Assembly (NCBI GenBank): GCA_927798255.1 | Contig: CAKMMH010000031.1 | Coordinates: 1-13,125, forward strand | From: an uncultured bacterium | GTDB taxonomy: Bacteria; Bdellovibrionota_C; UBA2361; CAKMMH01 | Reading direction: 5' to 3' | DNA: 13,125 nucleotides | Shown: positions 6,035-13,125 of the stretch, in pieces | How the letters are laid out: every line of letters starts with the position of its first letter | Numbering within the stretch: position 1 is the stretch's first letter | Notes under the pieces: model-generated | What the model was told of the DNA's origin: nothing | Seen by the model: the letters and a program-made list of their open reading frames with translations, nothing else | Database searches by the model: none | Program-made: the position numbers and the translations under genes

Positions 6035-7165
6035 ATGACAATTTCAATTAGAAAATCTACTAAAAGCGATAGAGATATTATTATAAAGGTTGCAGATTTA
6101 GCGTTTGAAAAATCAAGAGATGAGAGTTTTGAGTTTCGTTATCCAATGCTTTTTGATGATAAGAGAATAAATGAGTATTATTTAGCAGAAGATGATGGAA
6201 AAGTTGTGGGGCTTCTAGGCGCGTATAAAATTGATTTAGTTGTTAATAACGTATCGTTTAAAGCTTGTGGAATAGGAAAAGTTGCGTGCTTAAAAGAGTA
6301 TAGAAATAAAGGCGTGATGACTAGTCTTTTAATGCATGCAGTAAGTAAAATGAAAAAACAAAACTTTGACATAAGTTATCTTTGGGGAGAGCGTTTTAGG
6401 TATGCAAATTTTGGCTGGGTAGAAGGCGGAGAGACGCAAAGTATTTCTTTTTGGCAAAAGAAGATGGCGCCACTTGTTAGTGATGACAATGTAAAGGTTG
6501 TAACTAAAAACGATGCTAAATTGGTTTACAAACTTTTAAAGAATAAATTTTCGTATTTAGCATATAGTTTAAAAGATATTGAAAGTGCATTCGATGGGAA
6601 AAGGCTTCATGGTTATAGATTAAATAATTCTTTTGTTTTTTGGACATATAAAAAGAATGAGATTATTGAAGCGTTAGGTGATGCTAAAGATATTTTGAAA
6701 CTTGCGAATTTTTGTTTATTTGAAAGTCAAAAGTCAGATAGTAAAATTAATACTGTAGATATTGAAACTTCAAAAGAAGCCCCAGAGCTTTTAGAAGTAT
6801 TAGCAAATTTTGCATGGGTATCGAGGAAAAAAAGCAGCGCAAATTTTAGGATTATTAATTTAAAATCTTTTTTAGAGAAATTTACAAAAGCTGTTAGCTT
6901 TAAACTTCCAAAGGTTTCAGAGGAGCTTTTAATTGGAAGCAAAGAAGAAAATATTGCGTTTAAACTTATAGTTAAGAATGGTGAGTTTTCTATTAAAGAA
7001 TGTGATACGAAAAATGCTGTAATGTTAAATGAGAAAGATTTATCAGAGGTGTTTTTCGGGCAATTTCCATTAAATGCATTTTTAAAAGATTTACCTCAAA
7101 ATTCTGTTTTTAGAAGTGTCCTTCCATTAACGGATTTACATATAAGTAAATTTTATTTGTTATAA
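6035..7165 (+). CDS. Eis-like GNAT-family N-acetyltransferase
   Basis: This 376-residue protein has an N-terminal GNAT domain (about 1-140) with the acetyl-CoA-binding segment KVACLKEYRNKGVMTSLL (82-99), in which the RxxG pyrophosphate loop is Arg90 to Gly93. A candidate catalytic tyrosine lies in RYANFGW (122-128). The long C-terminal part continues well beyond a single GNAT domain and ends with a region that could be the SCP2-like fold of the Eis family, including a hydrophobic C-terminus (KFYLL). Eis proteins acetylate amines on aminoglycosides or proteins. The substrate here cannot be predicted. It follows the lipoprotein by 19 nt, with no strong Shine-Dalgarno sequence. Confidence 0.8.
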   Translation: MTISIRKSTKSDRDIIIKVADLAFEKSRDESFEFRYPMLFDDKRINEYYLAEDDGKVVGLLGAYKIDLVVNNVSFKACGIGKVACLKEYRNKGVMTSLLMHAVSKMKKQNFDISYLWGERFRYANFGWVEGGETQSISFWQKKMAPLVSDDNVKVVTKNDAKLVYKLLKNKFSYLAYSLKDIESAFDGKRLHGYRLNNSFVFWTYKKNEIIEALGDAKDILKLANFCLFESQKSDSKINTVDIETSKEAPELLEVLANFAWVSRKKSSANFRIINLKSFLEKFTKAVSFKLPKVSEELLIGSKEENIAFKLIVKNGEFSIKECDTKNAVMLNEKDLSEVFFGQFPLNAFLKDLPQNSVFRSVLPLTDLHISKFYLL

Positions 7166-7211
7166 AAAATTTTTTAAGATCGTTTGTTATTGTAAAAAGG
7201 GAATATATATT

Positions 7212-8459
7212 ATGACTATGTCACAAAAAAATACTGAGTTTTATAATTTAAAAGAGGCAGCGAGGCTAGTTGTTCACAAAATGCCGTATTTAAATTCTGT
7301 CTCTTATAATATATGGATTCCGGGGGGAATCGTTGCTGATTCGGAAAATAAATTAGGAAGCACTCTTTTTATTCCTGATATGACTATGAGAGGATTTAAG
7401 TCTCATGATGCAAGATGGGTTAGCGAGGAGCTAGACGGTTTTGGATTAAGTCATAGTGAAATAACATCTCTTGATGCGTTTGTTTATCAAGGTACTTGTT
7501 TAAGTGAAACAGCTCTTCCTGCTTTAAAAACTATCCTTGATTCTATTTATTTAGCATCTTTTCCTGAAGATGAAGTAGATAATGTGAGAGAAATTTGTCT
7601 TCAAGATTTAGAAGCTTCAGAAGATAATCCTTCAAGATTAGTTGTAAATAAGCTTATAGAAAAATATCACACAGCCCCTTTTAATAGAAGTTTAGATGGT
7701 AAAAAAGAAGGAATTATCGCAACTACGCTTTCTGATATAAAAGAGCTTTATAGTAAGTATTATTCTAATGGTCCATTAATAGTTCTTGCAGGTGATGTTA
7801 AAGATGATTTAGTAAGTTATATTAAGAGTTATTTTGATAATAAGGATTTAAAAGATAATTATCAAAGACTTACACTAAATGAAACTCATAGCTTCGAGTA
7901 TTTTCATGTTGATTATAATAGTGAGCAAACACAGATTGCACTTGCTTCTCCTGCTCCTAATGCATTATCAGAAGATTATTATGTAGCAAGGCTTACTTCT
8001 GAGCTTTTATCAGGTGGAATGTTTGGAAGATTATTTTTAGAGGTAAGAGAAAAGCGAGGGTTAGTTTATACTGTATATAATAGGTATGCATCAAATCAGT
8101 ATTATGGAAAGAATGTTTTATATGCTGGAACTACTCCAAAGAATGCTAGTGAAACATTAACTGTTGCGTTAGACACGATAAGGAATCTTTCTAATGATTT
8201 GACAGAAGAAGAGCTTGTAAGAGCTAAAAATAATTTAAAATCATTAATATTAATTCAAGGTGAGTCTTCACTTTCTCGTTCATCAAATATTGCTGTAGAT
8301 ATGTGGCAGCTTGGTGAGTATAGAGAGAAAGATTTTATAATTAATAAGATTAATGAAATTACAATTAATGATATAAAGAATTATTTAGTTAAATATCCTT
8401 ATGAAAATTACACAGTTGTAAGTTTAGGTAAAGAAGAGATAAAAGGAGTTATAAAATAG
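7212..8459 (+). CDS. M16 peptidase subunit lacking the zinc site
   Basis: This is the 415-residue non-catalytic half of a two-gene M16 (pitrilysin/MPP-like) peptidase. The region aligning with the HxxEH zinc motif reads LFIPDMTMRG (52-61), so both His and the Glu are replaced. The distal Glu ligand position is also changed (QD at 131-132). The substrate-binding R/Y motif is intact in GGMFGRLFLEVREKRGLVYTVYN (about 268-290). The start at ATG 7212 is supported by AAGGGA 9 nt upstream. There is no signal peptide, so it is probably cytoplasmic. The partner subunit begins 1 nt after its stop. Together they should form a heterodimer in the manner of mitochondrial processing peptidase alpha and beta. 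Confidence 0.92.
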   Translation: MTMSQKNTEFYNLKEAARLVVHKMPYLNSVSYNIWIPGGIVADSENKLGSTLFIPDMTMRGFKSHDARWVSEELDGFGLSHSEITSLDAFVYQGTCLSETALPALKTILDSIYLASFPEDEVDNVREICLQDLEASEDNPSRLVVNKLIEKYHTAPFNRSLDGKKEGIIATTLSDIKELYSKYYSNGPLIVLAGDVKDDLVSYIKSYFDNKDLKDNYQRLTLNETHSFEYFHVDYNSEQTQIALASPAPNALSEDYYVARLTSELLSGGMFGRLFLEVREKRGLVYTVYNRYASNQYYGKNVLYAGTTPKNASETLTVALDTIRNLSNDLTEEELVRAKNNLKSLILIQGESSLSRSSNIAVDMWQLGEYREKDFIINKINEITINDIKNYLVKYPYENYTVVSLGKEEIKGVIK

Positions 8460-8460
8460 T

Positions 8461-9678
8461 ATGATAGAGTTTACAAATATAAAATTAAGTTCTGGTTTAG
8501 ATGTCATTTTAGAATACAATCCTGATTGTTCTTCTTGTGCAGTAGGATATTTTGTAAAAGCAGGTTCTAGAAATGAGTATGAAAAAATTTCAGGTATTTC
8601 TCATTTTCTTGAGCATATGTCTTTTAAGGGAACAAGCTCTAGGACTGCAATGGATATAAATTTTGAGATGGGAGCACTAGGCGCCCAAGCTAATGCTTTT
8701 ACATCTGAAGAATTTACTGTGTATTATGGAGCTGTGATTCCTGAAAATTTAATTCCATTTTTAGATATTTTAACTGATATGCAAAAACCTCTTTTAGATA
8801 AGCATGAGTTTGATTTAGAAAAGCAAGTTATATTAGAGGAGATTGCACTTTATAAAGACAAACCTCAGTTTGATCTTTTTGATATGGCATATGGTGATTT
8901 TTACGCGGGGCATCCTATTGGAAATTCAGTGTTAGGAACTAATAAAACTGTTGGTGGAATTGAAGTAGAGGATATGCGTGCATATCATGATTCTTTATAT
9001 GCAGCAAATAATGTTGTGCTTGCAGTTGCCGGGAATTTTGATAGAAAAGAATTAGAAAAGTATTTAGAGAATGTAAATTTAAGATTAAATCCTAAGAAAG
9101 AAATTACTCATCCAAAGAAAGATTTTGTTCCTACAAACAAGGAGAGAGTGTTTACTAAGAAAGATATTACGCAAGCTCATAGTTTATATTTAATAAATGG
9201 AGTTTCTGTTTATAATGAAGATAAGTATGAGTTAAGTGTGCTTTCAAATATTATAGGGGATTATACGGGTTCTAAATTATATTGGGAACTTTTGCATACT
9301 GGAATTTGTGAAGATGTGTTTGTAGATAATGATGAAAGGCTAGATGGCGGAATTATTTCTTTTTATGCATCATCTTCAAAAGAGAATCAAGAAAAAGCAA
9401 AAGAAGTATTATTAAAGCATATTAATTCTTTAGATGATTTTAATAATGAAGAAATGGAAAGAGCAAAAACAAAGCTTATGTCTAAAATTACATTTGCATC
9501 TGAAACACCTTTTTCAAGATTAACATCGCTTGGTATATATTGGCATTACTTTAAAGAAGAACATAATGTTAAAAAGATAATTGAAAGAATAAAAAAGATT
9601 GAAAAAGTAGATATAGTAAAAGCGATTTCAAAGCTTGATATCGAAAATATTGGAAAATATAGCCTTGTAAAAGAGTAA
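8461..9678 (+). CDS. M16 peptidase catalytic subunit (HxxEH)
   Basis: The 405-residue protein carries the inverted zinc-protease motif HFLEH (His48, Glu51, His52). The distal ligand is Glu127, in QVILEEIALYKDKP, at the usual spacing of about 75 residues. In the C-terminal half, the segment matching the R/Y motif reads LYWELLHTGICEDVFV. The Arg and Tyr are gone, and they are supplied by the neighbouring subunit. No signal peptide is seen. It starts 1 nt after the first subunit's stop, with AAGGAG about 13 nt upstream, so translational coupling is likely. Substrates of bacterial two-chain M16 enzymes are mostly unknown; degradation of small unstructured peptides is the safest guess. A terminator follows within 15 nt. 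Confidence 0.95.
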   Translation: MIEFTNIKLSSGLDVILEYNPDCSSCAVGYFVKAGSRNEYEKISGISHFLEHMSFKGTSSRTAMDINFEMGALGAQANAFTSEEFTVYYGAVIPENLIPFLDILTDMQKPLLDKHEFDLEKQVILEEIALYKDKPQFDLFDMAYGDFYAGHPIGNSVLGTNKTVGGIEVEDMRAYHDSLYAANNVVLAVAGNFDRKELEKYLENVNLRLNPKKEITHPKKDFVPTNKERVFTKKDITQAHSLYLINGVSVYNEDKYELSVLSNIIGDYTGSKLYWELLHTGICEDVFVDNDERLDGGIISFYASSSKENQEKAKEVLLKHINSLDDFNNEEMERAKTKLMSKITFASETPFSRLTSLGIYWHYFKEEHNVKKIIERIKKIEKVDIVKAISKLDIENIGKYSLVKE

Positions 9679-9688
9679 GAAATAAAAA

Positions 9689-9731
9689 AAGAGTGCTAGG
9701 AAGTTTAGATCCAAAGCACTCTTAGTTTTTT
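9689..9731 (+). terminator. Intrinsic terminator after the M16 pair
   Basis: AAGAGTGCT (9689-9697) pairs perfectly with AGCACTCTT (9715-9723) around a 17-nt loop, followed by AG and six T (9726-9731). The left arm is preceded by a run of A, so it could also stop leftward transcription from the convergent gene at 9769-10119. It begins about 10 nt after the last M16 stop. Confidence 0.88.
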
Positions 9732-9762
9732 AAAACCGGATGGGTTTTTTAAAACCGGATGG
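9725..9762. repeat. Perfect tandem 19-bp repeat
   Basis: GTTTTTTAAAACCGGATGG occurs twice head to tail (9725-9743 and 9744-9762) with no mismatch. The first copy supplies the T-run of the M16 terminator. The second ends 6 bp before the stop of the convergent gene. The unit contains T6A4 followed by the CCGG palindrome. It may be a recent slippage duplication that doubles the T-tract. Confidence 0.9.
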
Positions 9763-9768
9763 AACCGT

Positions 9769-10119
9769 TTACTCCTCCTCTTGATAAATCCGAAGGATCT
9801 TTCCAGATTTATCCATTTTGATGACAGCTAAGGCGTCTGCTTTAGCAGCTACTAAATATTTCGCAACGCCTTCTATCGCAACGAGAATAACTTCCTCATC
9901 AGTTTTGTCAAGTTCGATAACGTTTTTTAACTTTAGCGAACTACAAGCCAACTTATAAAAGTCGAATATAAGTTGTTCATCCCTTGGTAATGATATATAA
10001 AAGACGGGTTCGTCATTGTTGTGTTTGTTGCATTTATTTAGCAGTTCATTAAACACCTTTTTAGTTACATCTTGGATTTTGGAGTTTCTAACATTTTTAT
10101 CGTACTCATCGTTATACAT
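9769..10119 (-). CDS. Hypothetical small protein
   Basis: The encoded protein is 116 residues from the preferred start at 10119 (MYNDEYDKNVRN). An ATG three codons earlier (10128) is possible, but it directly touches the GAAAGGA box. The ATG at 10119 sits about 9 nt from that box, a normal spacing. I do not recognise the family. The protein is soluble, has no signal peptide, and is acidic at its end (IYQEEE). A helical N-terminal half (KVFNELLNKCNKH) leads into a likely alpha/beta part with hydrophobic strands (EVILVAIEGVAKYLVAAKADALAVIKMDKSGKILRIY). A sigma-70-like promoter lies upstream at 10168-10196. It is convergent with the M16 genes and divergent from the gene at 10263. Confidence 0.75.
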   Translation of the reverse strand: MYNDEYDKNVRNSKIQDVTKKVFNELLNKCNKHNNDEPVFYISLPRDEQLIFDFYKLACSSLKLKNVIELDKTDEEVILVAIEGVAKYLVAAKADALAVIKMDKSGKILRIYQEEE

Positions 10120-10167
10120 AATATTCATTCCTTTCAGTTGTTAGTAATGGCACGATTCAATTTGGAA

Positions 10168-10196
10168 AATCTATAATAAATACAATTACTAGTCAA
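10168..10196 (-). promoter_or_regulatory. Probable promoter of the 9769-10119 gene
   Basis: Read on the minus strand: TTGACT, 17-nt spacer, TAGATT. The -35 box matches the consensus at 5 of 6 positions and the -10 box at 4 of 6. The expected start leaves a leader of about 40 nt before ATG 10119. Confidence 0.45.
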
Positions 10197-10262
10197 TATT
10201 TATGGAGCAGGATGACGTAACTACATGATTATAACGAAAATATTTTTTGTAAGGAGTTGTTT

Positions 10263-10928
10263 ATGGTAAATTATTGTGATGCACAAATGCAAGCTTGGTT
10301 GACTGCCAATGCTGGAAGAGATAATGTCCCGCAAGGTTTAACAGATAAGTATAGTTCTGCTCCTAAGATTGATTCCGAAAGAACTAAAACTGGCGGTAGA
10401 TTAACAGAGGATTTTGTAAAAAATATTGACACATTTAATGCAAACTTGGATATGAAAATACAGGCTTGGAAAGCAAGAATTATTAAAGAAGTTCGGGCTA
10501 CTCCAGTTAAAGATAACAAAAGAAGTGATAAATTTGAGGAGTTATTAGGTCAGGTAGGACGAGAGATGCAAGAACAGGTCCCAGCTCAATTTAAGCAGGC
10601 TAAGAAATTGTTTAATGTATCAGTTGAACCTAATTTTTGGGAAACAGTTGCACTAGTTTTTGCTTTAAATGATTGTCAGCAGAAAAATGATACAGATGCT
10701 GATAATACAGTTATAAGCGCAAGAAATTTCTTTACTATATATTATAAACTTTATGATGATGATAGAAAATTCAATATAAAATTGTTTTGTGGACGAGCAT
10801 TATACGCAAAGGGTAAATTAGATTATAAAATCGAGAAACTAGCTCGTGGGGCTGACCAAAAAATGAAGAGAGCTTCTTGGAAAACTAGTAATGCTGGAAG
10901 AGATGATGTCGATGTTAATTCGATATAA
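10263..10928 (+). CDS. Hypothetical protein with NAGRD motif near both ends
   Basis: The protein is 221 residues from ATG 10263, chosen because AAGGAG (10251-10256) lies 6 nt upstream; a TTG at 10257 touches the ribosome-binding site and is unlikely. I do not recognise the family. There is no signal peptide or membrane segment. The middle is predicted to be mostly helical and strongly charged (TFNANLDMKIQAWKARIIKEVRA; ELLGQVGREMQEQ). A central hydrophobic stretch, NFWETVALVFALNDC, is followed by ARNFFTIYYKLYDDDRKFNIKLFCGRAL. Near the N-terminus AWLTANAGRDNV, and near the C-terminus SWKTSNAGRDDV, are near-copies at both protein and DNA level. The gene precedes the flagellar genes but is separated from flhB by 180 bp with its own promoter, so a flagellar role is not shown. 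Confidence 0.78.
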   Translation: MVNYCDAQMQAWLTANAGRDNVPQGLTDKYSSAPKIDSERTKTGGRLTEDFVKNIDTFNANLDMKIQAWKARIIKEVRATPVKDNKRSDKFEELLGQVGREMQEQVPAQFKQAKKLFNVSVEPNFWETVALVFALNDCQQKNDTDADNTVISARNFFTIYYKLYDDDRKFNIKLFCGRALYAKGKLDYKIEKLARGADQKMKRASWKTSNAGRDDVDVNSI

Positions 10929-10952
10929 AGATTTAAATATTCAAGCATTGTC

Positions 10953-10997
10953 AATCTTTTGTCATTTTTATTATTCTATTAAAAATGGCAAAAGATT
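10953..10997. repeat. Long hairpin after the NAGRD gene
   Basis: A 17-nt arm, AATCTTTTGTCATTTTT (10953-10969), pairs with 10981-10997 over all 17 positions with one G-U pair; the loop is 11 nt. It begins 24 nt after the stop of the preceding gene and ends about 40 nt before the sigma-54-like promoter. No T-run follows on either strand, so it is not a standard intrinsic terminator. It could be a 3'-end stabilising stem or, as DNA, an activator-binding site. Confidence 0.6.
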
Positions 10998-11035
10998 AAC
11001 CTCTTAAAATCATTACATAAATAATTTTTCATATT

Positions 11036-11051
11036 TGGTACATTCTTTGCA
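11036..11051 (+). promoter_or_regulatory. Sigma-54 (RpoN)-type promoter for flhB-flhA
   Basis: TGGTACA-TTCT-TTGCA matches the sigma-54 consensus TGGCACR-N4-TTGCW at all positions but one (C to T). The invariant GG (11037-11038) and GC (11049-11050) have exactly 10 bp between them. The expected start is near 11062, giving a leader of about 47 nt to flhB. Many flagellar export genes in proteobacteria use sigma-54. The perfect 16-bp palindrome ATTCTTTGCAAAGAAT (11042-11057) overlaps the -12 element. A TGTGT/ACACA stem followed by eight T (11062-11093) lies in the leader. Confidence 0.65.
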
Positions 11052-11108
11052 AAGAATTCTGTGTGTCAAATTTTTACACAAAGGCTTTTTTTTAGGATTT
11101 TATAAGCT

Positions 11109-12194
11109 ATGGCAGAAGGATCAGCACCAGAGGAACGTACCGAAGACCCTACCGCGAAGCGAATTGAACAGCTTCGAAAGGAAGGAACTATTCCTGTAAG
11201 CACAGAGGTAGCACAAGTTCTATCTTTGATAGCTGGTTTTCTAGCCTTAAAATTTATCGTTAAAAGTTTATTTAAAGATTTAGAATTTGTAGTCACACTT
11301 TCTTTTAAACGAATTGCCGATACTGCACAAATTACCTATAAGCAAGTTTATGATGGTGGAATGAGTCTTTTATCTTTAATAGGTCCAAAGATATTTTTAT
11401 TATTAACTATTGTTTGCAGTGTATTTGCTCTTTCTATTCTTATTCAAACAAAATGGAATATTAAAGAAAAGAAATTAGATTTTAAATTTTCAAACTTAAA
11501 TCCTATAAATGGTGTTAAAAGAGTGTTTTCTGTAAATGGCATAGTAACTACTTTAAAATCAATTTTAAAATTAGCACTTATTATTCCTATTGGTGTTTAT
11601 GGATTAAAAGGTTACGCTCCTTCAATGCTTATGCTTATGCATAGACAAATAAAAGATGTATTTGCGTTCACAGGAGATGCTATGTCATCACTGTTTTGGA
11701 AAATAATTTGTGTTCTAATTGTTCTTGCTTTGTTTGATTACTTCTGGGGAAAACACCAATGGTTAAAGACTAACCGAATGACAAAAGATGAGGTAAAAGA
11801 TGAAAGAAAATCTATTGAAGGTGATGAAAGAACAAAGATGCAAATTCGTATGAAAGGAATGCAAAGAATTAGACAACAAATCTCAAAAGCTGTCGCACAA
11901 GCAGATGTTGTTATCACTAACCCTACACACTTTGCTGTGGCTCTTAAATATGATCCAGAAGTTGCATCTGCACCCGTAGTTGTAGCTAAGGGGATGGATT
12001 TCTTGGCACAAAAAATTAAGGAAATTGCTAGAGAAAATAATGTTCCTATTGTTGAAAGAAAACCACTTGCTCGTGCGCTTTATGCGTCTGTTGAAGTTGG
12101 GCAAGAAATTCCAAGAGAATTATATAAAGCAGTTTCTTACGTATTTAGATATGTATTGTCTTTAAAAAATCCAAAATATAGGAGGACCGTATAG
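11109..12194 (+). CDS. flhB: Flagellar export switch protein FlhB
   Basis: FlhB is the membrane component of the flagellar type III export apparatus that switches substrates from rod/hook to filament proteins. The 361-residue length is normal. The N-terminus [26 protein letters not shown] is the classic FlhB start. Four hydrophobic segments follow up to about residue 220. The cytoplasmic domain contains the self-cleavage motif NPTH at 271-274, then [10 protein letters not shown], and a conserved end ([13 protein letters not shown]). The flagellar rather than virulence-type identity rests on these signatures and on flhA next door. The 3' end carries AGGAGG, which serves the next gene, and the stop overlaps the putative flhA start. 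The Shine-Dalgarno sequence for flhB itself is weak. Confidence 0.96.
   Translation: MAEGSAPEERTEDPTAKRIEQLRKEGTIPVSTEVAQVLSLIAGFLALKFIVKSLFKDLEFVVTLSFKRIADTAQITYKQVYDGGMSLLSLIGPKIFLLLTIVCSVFALSILIQTKWNIKEKKLDFKFSNLNPINGVKRVFSVNGIVTTLKSILKLALIIPIGVYGLKGYAPSMLMLMHRQIKDVFAFTGDAMSSLFWKIICVLIVLALFDYFWGKHQWLKTNRMTKDEVKDERKSIEGDERTKMQIRMKGMQRIRQQISKAVAQADVVITNPTHFAVALKYDPEVASAPVVVAKGMDFLAQKIKEIARENNVPIVERKPLARALYASVEVGQEIPRELYKAVSYVFRYVLSLKNPKYRRTV
12180..12193 (+). promoter_or_regulatory. Ribosome-binding site deciding the flhA start
   Basis: AGGAGG (12180-12185) is a full Shine-Dalgarno match inside the end of flhB. Five nucleotides downstream, in the flhA frame, is ATA (12191-12193). No ATG, GTG or TTG lies at a usable distance. 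The next in-frame ATG is at 12248, about 60 nt away. Confidence 0.7.
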
Positions 12195-13125
12195 CACCTA
12201 ATAATAATAAAAAAACAATTGATAGAAAGGTATTAAAACACTTAACGATGCCACTTGCGCTTGTAGGAATTTTGTTTATCCTAATTCTTCCAATGCCAAC
12301 ACCTGTGCTTGACGTGTGTATTGCACTAAATATTACTGTATCTTTTGTAATACTATTTGGCTCTTTGTATATGAGTCGTCCTCTTGATTTTTCAAGTTTT
12401 CCAGCAGTTTTACTTGTTACTACAATGTTTAGACTTGCAATGAATGTAGCATCAACAAGATTAATTTTACTTAATGGTGAAAAAGGACTTTCTGCTGCAG
12501 GGCATGTTATTCAAGCTTTTGGCCAATTTGTAGTTGGAGGAAATTACGCAGTAGGTATCGTAATATTTATTGCAATAAGCATTGTAAACTTAAAAGTTAT
12601 AACAAAAGGTTCGGGGCGTATTGCAGAAGTTTCAGCAAGATTTACATTAGATGCAATGCCAGGAAAACAAATGGCAATTGACTCAGACCTTAATACTGGG
12701 CTAATTTCTGAAGCTGAAGCAAAACAAAAAAGAAATGACCTTCAAAGAGAATCACAATTTTATGGAGCAATGGATGGTGCCGCAAAATTTGTAAGTGGAG
12801 ATGCAATAGCGGGTCTGCTTCTTGTTGTGATAAATATTGGTGGTGGTTTGTTTATTGGTATGCTTCAAAAGGGTATGACTTGGAAAGATGCTGCATCACT
12901 TTATACATTACTTACAATAGGTGATGGACTTGTAAGCCAAATACCATCAATTATTATTTCTCTTGCAGCAGGTTTAATAGTTGCAAGAAATGCATCAGGT
13001 GAAGATTTAAATACTGAAGTTATTGGACAACTAGCAAATAGCTCAAAACCATTATTTTTAACAAGTGCTGTATGTCTTGGACTTGCGATTTTACCAGGCC
13101 TTCCATTTATGCCTTTTATAACACT
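12191..13125 (+). CDS. flhA: Flagellar export protein FlhA (3' end outside window), apparent ATA start
   Basis: FlhA forms the export-gate ring of the flagellar type III apparatus. About 311 codons are visible, covering the N-terminal membrane half. Recognisable parts are the first membrane segment ([17 protein letters not shown]), the FHIPEP-family signature [13 protein letters not shown], the conserved loop [30 protein letters not shown], and [20 protein letters not shown]. The frame reads [18 protein letters not shown] before the first membrane segment, a normal FlhA-length leader. That leader would be lost if ATG 12248 were used, and ATG 12248 has no ribosome-binding site. ATA 12191 has an ideal one, so I place the start there with caution. 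It overlaps the flhB stop by 4 nt. Confidence 0.9.
   Translation, partial: MAPNNNKKTIDRKVLKHLTMPLALVGILFILILPMPTPVLDVCIALNITVSFVILFGSLYMSRPLDFSSFPAVLLVTTMFRLAMNVASTRLILLNGEKGLSAAGHVIQAFGQFVVGGNYAVGIVIFIAISIVNLKVITKGSGRIAEVSARFTLDAMPGKQMAIDSDLNTGLISEAEAKQKRNDLQRESQFYGAMDGAAKFVSGDAIAGLLLVVINIGGGLFIGMLQKGMTWKDAASLYTLLTIGDGLVSQIPSIIISLAAGLIVARNASGEDLNTEVIGQLANSSKPLFLTSAVCLGLAILPGLPFMPFIT

Noticed and set aside
10148..10154. TGGCACG, a perfect sigma-54 -24 half, upstream of the NAGRD gene
   Set aside because: The bases 10 bp after GG are TT, not GC; the nearest TTG is 3 bp too far. Without the -12 element it is not a sigma-54 promoter.
10953..10997. Long hairpin as an intrinsic terminator
   Set aside because: The stem is strong but neither strand has a T-run after it, so it is listed as a repeat and not as a terminator.

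Overview
This is an AT-rich window from what looks like a flagellated, Gram-negative-type bacterium. The evidence is a lipoprotein signal peptide, a menaquinone-type prenyltransferase with a polyprenyl diphosphate synthase, flhB-flhA at the right end, and a sigma-54-like promoter in front of flhB. These traits, together with a small FSFxxIC-type protein at 1051-1374, would fit a low-GC deltaproteobacterial or Bdellovibrio-like lineage. That is inference; no sequence here fixes the taxonomy.

Layout. 1-72 is probably the tail of an upstream gene. 119-679 is an unrecognised protein whose reading frame stays open well upstream of its start; it ends at a strong terminator shared with a convergent two-gene minus-strand unit (827-1374: a small exported Cys-rich protein and a small putative regulator). 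1657-3596 holds two divergent genes, a long-chain polyprenyl diphosphate synthase and a MenA-like UbiA prenyltransferase, which plausibly make and attach the isoprenoid tail of a membrane quinone. 3597-4112 carries no credible gene but is dense in secondary structure: five consecutive hairpins, then a large imperfect inverted repeat with 61-nt arms that ends on the CCA of a minus-strand tRNA-Glu(UUC).

4306-9678 is a plus-strand run of five genes with short gaps: epoxyqueuosine reductase (queG), a lipoprotein, an Eis-like GNAT acetyltransferase, and two adjacent M16 peptidase subunits. The first M16 subunit has lost the zinc site but keeps the R/Y substrate motif; the second has the zinc site but has lost R/Y. 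They should work as an obligate heterodimer. A hairpin terminator and a perfect 19-bp tandem repeat close this run.

9769-10928 is a small islet of two divergent unrecognised genes. The second encodes a protein with the same NAGRD motif near both ends. 11036-13125 starts the flagellar export block: a GG-N10-GC sigma-54-type promoter overlapping a 16-bp palindrome, flhB with its NPTH self-cleavage site, and flhA cut by the window edge. The only well-placed flhA start is a non-canonical ATA behind a perfect AGGAGG, and the same bases form the flhB stop.

The most unusual items are the tRNA-abutting inverted repeat with its hairpin cluster, the apparent ATA start of flhA, the duplicated NAGRD motif, and the possible frameshift or upstream extension at the left edge. 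I found no CRISPR array, insertion sequence, transposase or defence system.
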